Shown here piece after piece: positions 27,486 through 37,820 of a stretch of DNA of 64,000 nt. The stretch is from CAYVGO01 sp964450725. GTDB taxonomy: Bacteria > Bacteroidota > Bacteroidia > Bacteroidales > UBA932. Position 1 is the stretch's first letter. Each line of letters starts with the position of its first letter. The notes beneath the pieces are model-generated. The model was not told the origin of the DNA. It worked only from the letters and a program-made list of their open reading frames with translations, and searched no databases. The stretch is taken from the NCBI GenBank assembly GCA_964450725.1, contig CAYVGO010000004.1:14404-78403 (forward strand), given 5' to 3'. The position numbers and the translations under genes are program-made.

Positions 27486-29387
27486 ATGGCAGATCATTCA
27501 AAGCCAATTCACTTTGAGCAAATATTAAAACAGTATTGGGGTTACGACCAGTTTCGTCCGTTGCAGAAAGACATTGTTACGGCAATCTATAACGGTCAAG
27601 ATACTTTAGCGCTGCTTCCTACCGGCGGCGGAAAATCTATTTGTTTTCAAGTTCCGGCAATGGCTATGGATGGAGTGTGTTTGGTTATTTCTCCGCTGAT
27701 TGCTTTGATGACCGATCAAGTTGAAAATTTACAAAAACGTAATATCAAGGCAAAGGTTGTATGTTCAGGAATGTCTGAACAGGAAATTGAAGATGCTTTT
27801 AATGCGGCTATTTATGGTAACCTGAAATTTCTTTACCTCTCTCCTGAAAGGCTTTCGACAACTCTATTTCTGAATAAAGTAAAACAAATGACCGTAAGTT
27901 TTATTGCGGTAGATGAAGCACATTGTATTTCTCAATGGGGATATGACTTTCGACCTTCCTATTTAAAAATTGCCGATATTCGCACTTTGTTGCCCGACGT
28001 TTCCATTTTAGCACTTACAGCGACTGCTACGCCGCAGGTGGTAGAGGATATTATGGCAAAACTACAATTTGCCACACCGCATGTACTGAGTAAAAGTTTC
28101 AGTCGTCCAAACCTTGCTTACATTGTTCTTTACAAAGAAAACAAGTTGTTAACCTTACAAAAACTATTGCAACAGATTGAAGGTAGTGGCTTGGTGTATT
28201 GCAGTACTCGCAAGGGAACAGAGGAAGCTGCGAAGTTTCTGACCGACAACGGTTTTATAGCCGATTTTTATCACGCTGGGTTAAGTAGTGAAGAGAGAAA
28301 GTTTAAGCAAGAGCAGTGGAAAAGCGGGAAAATTCCGGTCATTGCGGCCACCAATGCTTTTGGTATGGGGATTGATAAATCGGATGTGAGATATGTTGTC
28401 CATGTTAATATTCCGGCATCTATAGAGGCTTATTTTCAGGAAGCAGGAAGGGCTGGCAGAGATGAGCAAAAAGCATACGCCATCATGATTTATAACAGTA
28501 CAGACAAGCAAAGGTTGTCGTCAATGTTAACCAATAATTTTCCTCCGGTGGTAAGAGTTAAAGAAATTTATCAGCAAATAGCAAGTTATCTCCAGATTGC
28601 TTACGGTTCGGGGAAAGGTCATTCATTTGATTTTAATCTTATCCATTTTTGTATGGATAAAAAATTACCGTCGGTCAATGTTTATGCCATTCTCAAAATC
28701 TTAGAAATAGAAGGATATTTGGTGTATAACGATGATACCAAAAAAGTTTCCTCTTTACGTTTTGTGGTGTTGAGAGATCAACTTTACCAATATCATCTTA
28801 AAAACAGTTTTTTAGATGATTTGCTCACCCAAATACTTCGTAATTATACAGGTGTTTTTTCAGACTATCAAGTGATTGATGAATCTTATTTAGCCAGGAA
28901 GTTAGAAAAATCTGAATTTGAAGTCTATGAGGGACTTAAAAAACTCAAGACATTGGGTGTTATTGATTATATTCCGCGAAAAATACACGCACAAATTACT
29001 TTTTTGACAGAGCGACTACAGAATGCCGATATTTATTTGTCTCCTCAAAACTACAAAGCCCGTAAAGAGCGGGAAACAGAAAAAATCGAAGCCATGTTAG
29101 GTTATGCAGAAATCAGTGACCAGTGTAGAAGTCAGTTATTGCTTAAATATTTCGGACAAAACAATGCAACACCCTGCGGAATGTGTGATTATTGTGTTTC
29201 AAAAAATCAACTTAAAGACAGGAGAGAAGAGATATTGACAATCTTGTCAAAAAGTCCGAAGAACATCAGTGAATTTTTAATGGCTGCTGACTTTTTGCAT
29301 GAAGAAGAGTATCTTTATGCTTTACAGCGATTGCAAAACGATGGAGAAGTAATAGTTATCAACGGTGAGTTTCAATTAAAAACATGA
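27486..29387 (+). CDS. recQ: ATP-dependent DNA helicase RecQ
   Basis: A 633-residue 3'-5' helicase of superfamily 2. FRPLQKDIVTAI and LLPTGGGKSICFQ (Walker A, near 44-55) start the motor, with DEAHCISQWGYDFRP (143-157) as the Walker B and RecQ-specific loop. ATNAFGMGIDKSDVR and QEAGRAGRD give motifs V and VI. The RecQ-C zinc site is seen in CRSQLLLKYFG and CGMCDYC. The end after residue 585 is a short winged-helix-like stretch; I see no clear HRDC domain. It acts in recombination and fork repair. The stop overlaps the start of the sigma factor gene by 4 bp. Confidence 0.93.
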   Translation: MADHSKPIHFEQILKQYWGYDQFRPLQKDIVTAIYNGQDTLALLPTGGGKSICFQVPAMAMDGVCLVISPLIALMTDQVENLQKRNIKAKVVCSGMSEQEIEDAFNAAIYGNLKFLYLSPERLSTTLFLNKVKQMTVSFIAVDEAHCISQWGYDFRPSYLKIADIRTLLPDVSILALTATATPQVVEDIMAKLQFATPHVLSKSFSRPNLAYIVLYKENKLLTLQKLLQQIEGSGLVYCSTRKGTEEAAKFLTDNGFIADFYHAGLSSEERKFKQEQWKSGKIPVIAATNAFGMGIDKSDVRYVVHVNIPASIEAYFQEAGRAGRDEQKAYAIMIYNSTDKQRLSSMLTNNFPPVVRVKEIYQQIASYLQIAYGSGKGHSFDFNLIHFCMDKKLPSVNVYAILKILEIEGYLVYNDDTKKVSSLRFVVLRDQLYQYHLKNSFLDDLLTQILRNYTGVFSDYQVIDESYLARKLEKSEFEVYEGLKKLKTLGVIDYIPRKIHAQITFLTERLQNADIYLSPQNYKARKERETEKIEAMLGYAEISDQCRSQLLLKYFGQNNATPCGMCDYCVSKNQLKDRREEILTILSKSPKNISEFLMAADFLHEEEYLYALQRLQNDGEVIVINGEFQLKT

Positions 29388-29968
29388 GGAGCGCAGTGTC
29401 GGATACAACACAAGATTTTTTCTTTAAGAATGGACTGAAAGCCGGAGATAAAGCAGTCTTCTCTCAGTTTTTTCGACATTACTATAAAGATTTGGTGATT
29501 TATGCCGGTCGCTATATTGTCGATAAGCAAACGTGTAAAGATCTTGTACAAAATGTATTTGTAAAGTTGTGGCATGACAGAGACACTATTGAAATTCGAG
29601 AAAGTTTGAAATCTTATTTGTTGCGGTCGGTTATCAATCTGTGTATTGATGAAATAAGACATCACAAAATAAAATCGACACATGACCAACGTCTTATTGC
29701 TATAGGAGAATTGATGGAGTATGAAGTGGAGAATGCTGTATTTTACTCAGAGTTGGAAAAACACTATCATAAAGCGTTAGAGCAATTGCCGGAAGTGATC
29801 AGGGCAACCTTTGAGATGAGCCGTACCGAAGGATTGAAATATCATGAAATTGCAGAGAAAATGGGGGTTTCCGTAAGAACGGTCGAAGTACGTATTAGCA
29901 AAGCATTACTTTTTCTCAAAGAACATCTCAAAGAGTTTATTAGCATTATAATGATTTATTTGTCATAA
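29384..29968 (+). CDS. ECF sigma-70 factor of a polysaccharide utilisation locus
   Basis: 194 residues. Region 2 is seen in FSQFFRHYYKDLVIYAGRY, DLVQNVFVKLW and SYLLRSVINLCIDEIR. Region 4 is seen in LPEVIRATFEMSRTEGLKYHEIAEKMGVSVRTVEVRI. This is the Bacteroidota ECF type that pairs with FecR anti-sigma factors and SusC transducers. The ATG overlaps the recQ stop (ATGA). Its expected partner, the FecR gene, lies 1.07 kb downstream, separated by a Fic gene. It likely drives the susC operon on sensing substrate. Confidence 0.92.
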   Translation: MRSAVSDTTQDFFFKNGLKAGDKAVFSQFFRHYYKDLVIYAGRYIVDKQTCKDLVQNVFVKLWHDRDTIEIRESLKSYLLRSVINLCIDEIRHHKIKSTHDQRLIAIGELMEYEVENAVFYSELEKHYHKALEQLPEVIRATFEMSRTEGLKYHEIAEKMGVSVRTVEVRISKALLFLKEHLKEFISIIMIYLS

Positions 29969-30006
29969 TGTGAGTTTAAAAAAATAATAACCCAAAGTAA
30001 TCCGAA

Positions 30007-30966
30007 ATGGGACAAATACCTCCTTTTAATATCACAGATGAGATGACGCACTTAGTCGCAGAAATTGTTGAACTTGTTACCATGATTACGATTGCTGATA
30101 ATGCAAAGCCTCAACCGCTACTTCGGAAAACCAACCGCATAAAAACTATTCAAGCTTCTTTGGCTATTGAAAATAATTCATTAACCTTAGAGCAAGTAAC
30201 GGCAATTTTAAACGGGAAACATATTTTAGGCTCTCCAAAAGAAATTTTGGAGGTAAAAAATGCGATTCATGTTTATGATTTATTCTTACAACTTAATCCG
30301 TTAAAGGAATCGGATTTGTTAAAAGCACACCGACTGATGATGAAAGATTTGGTAGAAGAAAACGGCAAATATCGTTCTGTCAATGTCGGTATTGCCGATG
30401 GTAAAAAAGTAGTTCACTTGGCACCTCCCGCAAAACAAGTACCACTATTGATGGAGTCTCTTTTTACTTGGTTGAAAAAATCAAAAACTCACCCTCTCAT
30501 TAAAAGTTGTGTTTTTCATTATGAGTTTGAATTTATTCATCCGTTTACAGATGGAAATGGTAGAATAGGAAGAATGTGGCAAGGATTAATTCTAACACAA
30601 TGGAAACCTGTTTTTGCATGGATTCCGATTGATACAATGATAAAAAACCATCAGAAAGATTATTATAAAGCACTTAAAATATCAGATACTCAAGCAAACA
30701 GTACGGCATTTATTATTTTTATGTTGCAACGCATTATAGAAGGAATTAAAGATGCTTCAATCGGAGTAAATGGCATTGTAAATGGCACTGTAAAATTGAT
30801 AAAAGAAAATCCATACATTACACTAAGTGAGTTGGCAATAAAATTAAACAAATCTCGAAGAACAATTTCTCGAATTATCAAAGAATTACAAGAGCAACAG
30901 AAAATTTATCGTATAGGGTCAGATAAAACCGGATATTGGGAAGTTGTCAATGAATCTCATTCTTAA
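30007..30966 (+). CDS. Fic family protein (predicted AMP-transferase) with N-terminal inhibitory motif and HTH end
   Basis: 319 residues. The Fic motif HPFTDGNGRIGR (178-189) is complete, with catalytic His178 and Arg186/Arg189, so transfer of AMP to a hydroxyl side chain is likely. SLAIEN at 51-56 fits the inhibitory-helix motif (S/T)xxxE(G/N), making it a class II Fic that silences itself. The C-terminal part (about 260-315: PYITLSELAIKLNKSRRTISRIIKELQEQ) is a winged helix-turn-helix. The target is unknown. It lies 38 bp after the ECF sigma gene and 67 bp before fecR, so it is inside the regulatory module of the PUL. Confidence 0.92.
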   Translation: MGQIPPFNITDEMTHLVAEIVELVTMITIADNAKPQPLLRKTNRIKTIQASLAIENNSLTLEQVTAILNGKHILGSPKEILEVKNAIHVYDLFLQLNPLKESDLLKAHRLMMKDLVEENGKYRSVNVGIADGKKVVHLAPPAKQVPLLMESLFTWLKKSKTHPLIKSCVFHYEFEFIHPFTDGNGRIGRMWQGLILTQWKPVFAWIPIDTMIKNHQKDYYKALKISDTQANSTAFIIFMLQRIIEGIKDASIGVNGIVNGTVKLIKENPYITLSELAIKLNKSRRTISRIIKELQEQQKIYRIGSDKTGYWEVVNESHS

Positions 30967-31003
30967 TAAATCATAATATTGAAGGGAATATTTTGGCGAT
31001 AAT

Positions 31004-31010
31004 CGTCATA
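31004..31010 (+). promoter_or_regulatory. Candidate ECF-dependent promoter motif before fecR
   Basis: CGTCATA, preceded after 9 bp by TATTTT (30989-30994). The same arrangement lies before susC. Motif by comparison of two sites only. Confidence 0.35.
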
Positions 31011-31033
31011 CTACATAAAGCAGCGTTTTACAC

Positions 31034-32059
31034 ATGAAAAAAACAGATGAATATATCAACCTTTTAATCACAAAGTATCTTGAGAATACGGCAACGGAAA
31101 AAGATGTAGAGCAGTTACGGTTATGGATTGAAGAACGTGAAGAGAACAAAAAGTATTTTTTTGAAGTACGTGAAATATGGTTGAATAGTAATGTGGCTAC
31201 ACAGTACAATGACATTCATTTACCGCTTGAAGAAAAAAGAATGTGGCACAAAATCAGCCTTTTGTCCATAAAACCAAAAAGTATTTTATACTACTTTTAT
31301 CGAGTAGCAGCCGTATTATTTTTACCATTACTTTGTATTGCCGGATATTTATTGTGGACACAAGAGAGTAAAAAAGCAACATTGACCTTACAAGAAATTG
31401 TGGCACCGGCCGGTGGGCAGACAAAAATAGATTTACCGGATGGTAGTGAAGTGTGGTTAAATTCGGGTAGTAAACTCATGTTTGGAGTTCCCATGGATAA
31501 GAGATCTGTCAAACTATCAGGAGAAGGTTACTTTAAAGTACAATCAGATTCTGACAATCCTTTTACTGTAGATGTTAAAGCTGCAAGAATTAAAGTTACG
31601 GGCACGGAATTTAATGTAACAGCCTTTGAGAGTGATACCACAACATCTGTAACATTAGTCAAAGGGAAGGTAGATGTAAAGGTTAAAGGATACAAGAATA
31701 TAGCCCTTGGTGAAGGTGAACGGATAGAGATTTATGACACACAAATCAAACGACAAGCAAACAGTAATCTCTATAAGTGGTGTGCATGGAAAGATGGTGT
31801 TTTAGTGTTTAGGGACGACAGATTAGATTATGTTTTTCAGCGAATAGAACGGACTTATAATGTCAACATTATTATTCAAGATAAAGAAATTTCTTCTTAT
31901 TTATATCGAGCAACTTTTAAGGACGAATCTTTAGAACAGATTTTAGCCTTACTCAAACTCAGTGCTCCCATCAATTACAAGTGGTTAGAGAGAACAAAAA
32001 CCGACAACTTTTATGACAAGCAAACCATTGTGGTGATGAAAAAGGGGAGGGGGCAATGA
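31034..32059 (+). CDS. FecR-family anti-sigma factor
   Basis: 341 residues. A cytoplasmic N-terminal anti-sigma domain (1-80) has INLLITKYLENTATEKDVEQLRLWI. One membrane helix follows (about 90-109). The periplasmic FecR domain (about 115-210) begins with APAGGQTKIDLPDGSEVWLNSGSKL. The C-terminal DUF4974-type segment (about 250-325) has YVFQRIERTYNVNI and FKDESLEQILALL and should contact the STN domain of SusC. It holds the ECF sigma inactive until SusC signals. It precedes susC by 177 bp. Confidence 0.94.
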   Translation: MKKTDEYINLLITKYLENTATEKDVEQLRLWIEEREENKKYFFEVREIWLNSNVATQYNDIHLPLEEKRMWHKISLLSIKPKSILYYFYRVAAVLFLPLLCIAGYLLWTQESKKATLTLQEIVAPAGGQTKIDLPDGSEVWLNSGSKLMFGVPMDKRSVKLSGEGYFKVQSDSDNPFTVDVKAARIKVTGTEFNVTAFESDTTTSVTLVKGKVDVKVKGYKNIALGEGERIEIYDTQIKRQANSNLYKWCAWKDGVLVFRDDRLDYVFQRIERTYNVNIIIQDKEISSYLYRATFKDESLEQILALLKLSAPINYKWLERTKTDNFYDKQTIVVMKKGRGQ

Positions 32060-32202
32060 TAGACGGTGATTTTTAACCGTATTGCTATAATGTTGGGAAG
32101 TACTTTCAGTTTTTTATTAACCATTCTTTTTACGGATAGTCTATTCCGTTAACCGTCCATTTTCTTTTTTTACACTTTTATTGTGGTATTTCAAACCTAG
32201 TT

Positions 32203-32209
32203 CGTCATA
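32203..32209 (+). promoter_or_regulatory. Candidate ECF-dependent promoter motif before susC
   Basis: CGTCATA, preceded after 10 bp by TATTTC (32187-32192), 27 bp before the susC ATG. It matches the site before fecR. Confidence 0.35.
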
Positions 32210-32236
32210 GAAATATAAGTCATAAATTATATTTCT

Positions 32237-35200
32237 ATGAACCTCAAAAAAATCATGTTAATCGGGTTCGTACTTTTGACCCAGATTACACTATTTGCAC
32301 AAAAAATCGCATTAGATTTCAGCAATGTATCGCTTGAAGAGGTGATTAATGCTGTTGAGGCAAAAACCGATTTTAAATTTCTCTACAACAAACAGTTGGT
32401 AGATGTTTCCCGTAAGGTTTCCGTATCTGTTCAGGATAAAGAAATTAATGCAGTCCTCAATGATATATTGAAAGGTACAGGCATTAGTTACACTATTATA
32501 GGAAAACAAATTGTTCTGTCAAAAACTGAAGAAAAAGAAAAATCTCAAATTCTTTCAGGAACGGTAACTGATAATAATGGCGAATTTTTGGTTGGGGTTT
32601 CTGTTATTGAAAAAGGTACTACACGCGGAGTGGTAACCGATGTTGACGGCAGTTTTAAAATCAATGTAAAACAGGGTACGATGTTAAAGTTCTCGTCTGT
32701 AGGTTACCAAACCATAGAACAAGAAGCCGTACCCAACATGACAATTACTTTACCCGATGATGCACAAAACATTGATGATGTAGTGGTCGTTGGTTATGGA
32801 GTACAGAAAAAAATCAATTTGACGGGTGCCGTAACTACAATAGGTTCTGAAGCAATAGACTCTCGCCCGGTTACCGATGTTGCGCGTGCTCTACAAGGAG
32901 CCATTGCTGGAGTTAACTTTAGCAATGATAATGGTGGAGAGTTAGGCGAAAAAATGAGTTTAAACATACGGGGAGCAGGTTCTATTGGGCAGGGTTCTAA
33001 CAGCGACCCTCTGGTATTGATAGACGGAGTAGAGGGAGATATGAATTCTTTAAACCCAAGCGATATTGAGAGTTTTACCGTATTGAAAGATGCTTCAGCA
33101 GCTTCAATTTATGGTTCCCGTGCTGCTTTTGGAGTAGTTTTAATTACCACAAAATCAGGAAGTGTAGGTCGAGTAAAAGTTTCTTTTAATAGTAATATTC
33201 GATTATCTAATCCTATATCCGTACCTAAAATGGTTTCTTCGGTAGAATATGCGAATGCTTTAAATGATGCAGCGCGTGTTACTGATGGTACGACACGATT
33301 TTCACAGTCCAATATCGACAAAATGATTAGTAACTTAGATAATCATTTACCGGGTATTGAGCCTTCTATCAATGACAACTCAATATGGCAAGTCAATGCC
33401 CAACAATATGCCAATATCAATTATTATGACCTACATTTAAAAACGATAACACCTTCTTATGACAATACCTTGTCAGTTAGTGGTGGTATTGATAAAAAAG
33501 TGACTTATTATTTTTCTGCCGGTTATCTTTCACAAAATGGTATTTTTAAGTTTGCAGATGAAAATTTGAATAGACTTTCTCTCAATGGCAAAGTCGATGC
33601 ATGGTTTCACAAAAAAATAAAATTTTCTTATAACACTCGTTTTATTCGGGAAAATTATGATAAACCGGTAGCGCAAACTGCTCAATTTTATCATGCTTTA
33701 TCACGTTCTGCACCTAATGTTGCTATTTATTACCCTTCAGGCACTTACTCTAATCTCTCTTGGGTACGACAATTACAAGAGGGAGGAAGATTTGTACAAC
33801 AAAAAGATTTTCTCTACAATCAAGGCAAGTTAGAAATAGAGCCTTTGAAAAATTGGAAAATTTATGCGGAACTTAATAGCAGAATTGAAACACCTCAGGA
33901 AAGCAAACAAATCAAAAAATTCTATGATGAAACACCCTTAGGAACACTAGTTCCGGCAGAGGTAATAGGAAGTAGTACCAGTTGGAGGGTAGAACCTAAT
34001 GGAACTTTTAATGCTAATGTTACAACAATCAATGGAAAATCTAATAATTACTATGAGATTGCCAAATCAAAAAACTTATATCTGTCCTCCAATCTTTATA
34101 CCAATTATGAACTAAACCTTGCCAATGCACACCATTTCTTATTTTTGGTGGGTATGCAAACTGAATATTACAGTGCTTCTTTAATTCGTAGCGCAGCAGA
34201 TAATATTTTAAGCGATGATACTCCATTTTTACCCAATCTTTCCAATACAACAGACAATCGGATTTTAATAGCAGAGCGTAAAGGTGAATGGTCTAACTTG
34301 GGGATTTTTGGAAGAATCAATTATGATTACAAAGAACGCTACTTGTTAGAAATAAATTTGAGAGTTGATGGAGCATCGCGTTTTCCTCCGAACAAACGTT
34401 GGGGAATATTTCCGGCATTCTCTTTAGGTTGGAATATTGCCAAGGAAGATTTTTGGGAACCTTTTGCAAAAACAGCAAACTTACTTAAAATAAGGGCTTC
34501 TTATGGATTGTTAGGGAATCAAAATACAACATCGTTCTATCCCTATTTTCAAAGTATGACCAACTCTTCCGGTCAATACCTCATTAATAATACTATTGTT
34601 ACCACTCTATCATCACCTTTACCTGTTTCTGAAAATATCACATGGGAAAAAGTTGAAAATTATAGTATCGGAATTGATTGGGGACTCTTCCAAAACAAAC
34701 TTACAGGTTCTGTAGATTATTATCAGCGACGTACGTATGACATGATAGGACCGGCTAATTTATTGCCGGCAGTCTACGGCGTAGATTTTGTCAATTATCC
34801 AAAAATTAATAACACTGAAATGGTGACCAATGGATGGGAAGTTGAAGTTACTTGGAAAGACGTCATTGGAAAAGAATTTAATTATAGTGTATCGGCAGTA
34901 GTTAGCGACTACTTATCAAAAATCACCAAATATAATAATCCTGAAAAGATATTATTTATTGACGGAAAGCCTCAATTTTATGATGGAAAAATTTTGGGTG
35001 AAATTTGGGGATTTGAGACTTTAGGTATTGCTCAAACCGATAAACAAATGAATGAACACATCGCACGGTACGACCAATCTGCATTAGGTTCAAACTGGGC
35101 TGCCGGAGATATTATGTATGCCAATTTAGATGACAATCCTAAAATTACACAATCAGGTGCTACGGCAGATAATCCTCAGGACCTCAAAGTGATTGGTAAT

Positions 35201-35725
35201 AGTACTCCCCGCTATGCTTTTGGAATCAGATTAGGAATGTCTTGGAGGTGGTTAGACTTTAGTGCTTTTATACAAGGTATTGGCAAAAGAGATCTTTATG
35301 GTTATGGTAATGTTTTCTTTGGAGTTGAAGCTCCTTACAGGAGTACTTTTTGGAAAGAACATTTAGACTATTGGCGGCCGAATGGAGACCCGAATGGAAG
35401 TAATACAGATGCCTATTATGCACGTCCTCGATTTGGAGGTATTGGTGCAAATCCCAATCAATATACACAAACCCGATTCTTACAAAATGCAGCTTATGTA
35501 AGATTAAAGAACTTACAATTAGGTTATACCTTACCGAGCGATATTAGTCAAAAAGTATGGATAAATAAATTAAGGATTTATCTATCGGTAGATAACCTGT
35601 TAACTTTTACCAAATTACGAATTGTAGATCCGGAGGCTGTCGCTATTGATACCAACTTTGAGGGTTCCGGAAAGGTTTCGCCAATGAGTCGTACTTTTTC
35701 TTTCGGTTTAAATCTGACTTTTTAA
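32237..35725 (+). CDS. SusC/RagA-type TonB-dependent transporter with STN signalling domain
   Basis: 1162 residues with a signal peptide (to about residue 21). An STN domain (about 22-75: ALDFSNVSLEEVINAVEAKT) shows it can signal to FecR. A carboxypeptidase-regulatory-like domain follows (about 105-190: LSGTVTDNNGEFLVGVSV), then the plug, with the SusC signature VVVGYGVQKK near 195 and DPLVLIDGVEG, YGSRAAFGVVLITTK. The rest is a 22-strand barrel ending in SMSRTFSFGLNLTF. It imports oligosaccharides through the outer membrane together with the SusD lipoprotein encoded next. Confidence 0.95.
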   Translation: MNLKKIMLIGFVLLTQITLFAQKIALDFSNVSLEEVINAVEAKTDFKFLYNKQLVDVSRKVSVSVQDKEINAVLNDILKGTGISYTIIGKQIVLSKTEEKEKSQILSGTVTDNNGEFLVGVSVIEKGTTRGVVTDVDGSFKINVKQGTMLKFSSVGYQTIEQEAVPNMTITLPDDAQNIDDVVVVGYGVQKKINLTGAVTTIGSEAIDSRPVTDVARALQGAIAGVNFSNDNGGELGEKMSLNIRGAGSIGQGSNSDPLVLIDGVEGDMNSLNPSDIESFTVLKDASAASIYGSRAAFGVVLITTKSGSVGRVKVSFNSNIRLSNPISVPKMVSSVEYANALNDAARVTDGTTRFSQSNIDKMISNLDNHLPGIEPSINDNSIWQVNAQQYANINYYDLHLKTITPSYDNTLSVSGGIDKKVTYYFSAGYLSQNGIFKFADENLNRLSLNGKVDAWFHKKIKFSYNTRFIRENYDKPVAQTAQFYHALSRSAPNVAIYYPSGTYSNLSWVRQLQEGGRFVQQKDFLYNQGKLEIEPLKNWKIYAELNSRIETPQESKQIKKFYDETPLGTLVPAEVIGSSTSWRVEPNGTFNANVTTINGKSNNYYEIAKSKNLYLSSNLYTNYELNLANAHHFLFLVGMQTEYYSASLIRSAADNILSDDTPFLPNLSNTTDNRILIAERKGEWSNLGIFGRINYDYKERYLLEINLRVDGASRFPPNKRWGIFPAFSLGWNIAKEDFWEPFAKTANLLKIRASYGLLGNQNTTSFYPYFQSMTNSSGQYLINNTIVTTLSSPLPVSENITWEKVENYSIGIDWGLFQNKLTGSVDYYQRRTYDMIGPANLLPAVYGVDFVNYPKINNTEMVTNGWEVEVTWKDVIGKEFNYSVSAVVSDYLSKITKYNNPEKILFIDGKPQFYDGKILGEIWGFETLGIAQTDKQMNEHIARYDQSALGSNWAAGDIMYANLDDNPKITQSGATADNPQDLKVIGNSTPRYAFGIRLGMSWRWLDFSAFIQGIGKRDLYGYGNVFFGVEAPYRSTFWKEHLDYWRPNGDPNGSNTDAYYARPRFGGIGANPNQYTQTRFLQNAAYVRLKNLQLGYTLPSDISQKVWINKLRIYLSVDNLLTFTKLRIVDPEAVAIDTNFEGSGKVSPMSRTFSFGLNLTF

Positions 35726-35819
35726 TTTATATTCTTTTGAAATGAGTATGTGTTATCCAGAGTTTACTCAAAAAATGGTACTACTTACGAAGTTTCAGAA
35801 GTACTTAATTTATATACGT

Positions 35820-37721
35820 ATGAAATGTAATTTAATTGTCTTTCAATATCTTTTATTGTTGTTTCCGGCTCTATCTGTAAGTTGTAGTGATTTTTTAGAT
35901 AGAAGCCCACAAGATTTTACAACAGATAAAGATTTTTTCCGTACAGAAACGGATTTAAGAAATTTTGCCAATGGATTTTATACTCTTTTCCCATCTAATA
36001 CAACCTTTACGAGTACATTGCTTGTACAAGCAGACAATGACAGCGACAATCAATGCGGAATGAGTCCAAATCCGAATTTTGTGGCAGGACAACGTAATGT
36101 AACTACATCTGATCCTACTTGGGAGTTTGTAAAAATCAGAGACTGTAACTATTTTTTCAACATTGTTAACTCTCGTCTTGCTAATGGAGAGTTGTCAGAT
36201 AAAGGACTTACCAAGCACTATATTGGAGAAGTTTATTTTTTCAGAGCTTATCTCTACTTTCAAAAAATAAAATTATTTGGAGATTTACCGATTATTACAA
36301 CACAATTACCTGATGACAAAGAATTACTGATTCAAGCCTCAAAACGGGTACCACACAATGAAGTTGTACGATTTATTCTCCAAGATTTAGACAGTGCAAT
36401 ATTATTAATGTCCAATAATCCTACCGCAGTACCAGACAGGGTACATAGCGATGTAGCAGAGTTTTTGAAGTCGCGAGTTGCACTGTATGAGGCTACTTTT
36501 TTAAAATATCATGCTAATACGGCTTTTGTTGCTAACGGTATAAACTGGCCGGGAAAAGAACACTATCCAAATTATCAATTTCCTGCAGGTTCTTTAGAAA
36601 ATGAGTATAATTATTTTTTTGATATTGCTATTGAAAGTGCAGAAAAAATTGCGGACAAATATCCATTATACAATAATTATCAACAAATTTTTAATTCAAC
36701 GGATATTAATTCTATCCAAGAAATTCTATTAGCCAAAAAATACGGCACTACAATTACCCACGCAGCAACCTATTTTTTGCGAGGGGGAGATGGCGGAACT
36801 GGATTGACACGTAATTTTATAGAATCTGTATTAGACAAAAATGGACTACCCACTTATAAAGATCCAAACTATCAATATCGTGATACCAGTATCAAAAAAA
36901 TGATAGAGCCCAAAGATAACAGATTATTTGTGTCGTGTCAAATTCCTTCAGTAACCATAAAATATTACAGAAAAACAGATAACACTCCTCAATATTCTTC
37001 GTTACCTCGCCTCAACATTAGAACCAATGAAGGATCAAGCACCGGTTATTCTTTATATAAATACGCATCCTTGATAGAAGATGAAGGAAGGACAACCTCC
37101 TCCGGAACAACTGCTTGTCCTATTTTTCGCTCGGCAGAAGCATATCTCAATTACTTGGAGGCTTATTATGAACGAAATGGAAACTTGGGTGGAAAATGTG
37201 ATGATTATTGGCGCAAATTAAGAGGACGAGCAGGCGTAGATGAAGACTATCAGAATACGATTGATAATACTGAAATGGATAAGGAAGTAGATTTTGCAAG
37301 ATATTCTAAAACAGTTCTTATTGATAAAACACTCTATAATATTCGTCGCGAAAGAAGAATTGAATTTATTGCCGAAGGGATGCGACTTTCAGACTTAAAA
37401 CGGTGGAGAGCTTTGGATATGATGCAAAATTATATTGTAGAAGGTGTAAATGTTTACGATAAACTTTATTCTCAATATCCGGAGGAGACATTTGAAGTAG
37501 GCAGTAATATGTCTTCAGGTGCAGATAGTAAATATTATAGACCCTATCGATTGATTACTACCAATTTCGCTTATAACGGATATACTTTTCACCCTGCCCA
37601 CTATTGGTCTCCCATACCATTAGAACAGATTTTCTTAACAAAACAAAACGGAAAATCCACTATTTACCAAAATCCGGGGTGGTCTGCCGAACAAACATCA
37701 CCACCTTTTGACTTTGACTAA
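35820..37721 (+). CDS. SusD/RagB-family outer-membrane lipoprotein
   Basis: About 633 residues. From the chosen ATG (35820) there is a lipoprotein signal ending ALSVSC, then SDFLDRSPQDFTTDKDFF, the usual SusD start. Conserved parts are YIGEVYFFRAYLYFQKIKLFGDLPII (TPR-type helices) and, near the end, NIRRERRIEFIAEGMRLSDLKRW. It is the lid and glycan-binding partner of the upstream SusC. An in-frame ATG 78 bases upstream would put a non-signal stretch before the lipobox, so I did not use it. Confidence 0.93.
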   Translation: MKCNLIVFQYLLLLFPALSVSCSDFLDRSPQDFTTDKDFFRTETDLRNFANGFYTLFPSNTTFTSTLLVQADNDSDNQCGMSPNPNFVAGQRNVTTSDPTWEFVKIRDCNYFFNIVNSRLANGELSDKGLTKHYIGEVYFFRAYLYFQKIKLFGDLPIITTQLPDDKELLIQASKRVPHNEVVRFILQDLDSAILLMSNNPTAVPDRVHSDVAEFLKSRVALYEATFLKYHANTAFVANGINWPGKEHYPNYQFPAGSLENEYNYFFDIAIESAEKIADKYPLYNNYQQIFNSTDINSIQEILLAKKYGTTITHAATYFLRGGDGGTGLTRNFIESVLDKNGLPTYKDPNYQYRDTSIKKMIEPKDNRLFVSCQIPSVTIKYYRKTDNTPQYSSLPRLNIRTNEGSSTGYSLYKYASLIEDEGRTTSSGTTACPIFRSAEAYLNYLEAYYERNGNLGGKCDDYWRKLRGRAGVDEDYQNTIDNTEMDKEVDFARYSKTVLIDKTLYNIRRERRIEFIAEGMRLSDLKRWRALDMMQNYIVEGVNVYDKLYSQYPEETFEVGSNMSSGADSKYYRPYRLITTNFAYNGYTFHPAHYWSPIPLEQIFLTKQNGKSTIYQNPGWSAEQTSPPFDFD

Positions 37722-37820
37722 GTGTCATTGCTGATGTCCTCTAATTAGTTGCTGAAATCGTATAACCTATCATTTTGTATTTAACTTATTAATATATAGT
37801 TTCACTAATTTTTAATTATT

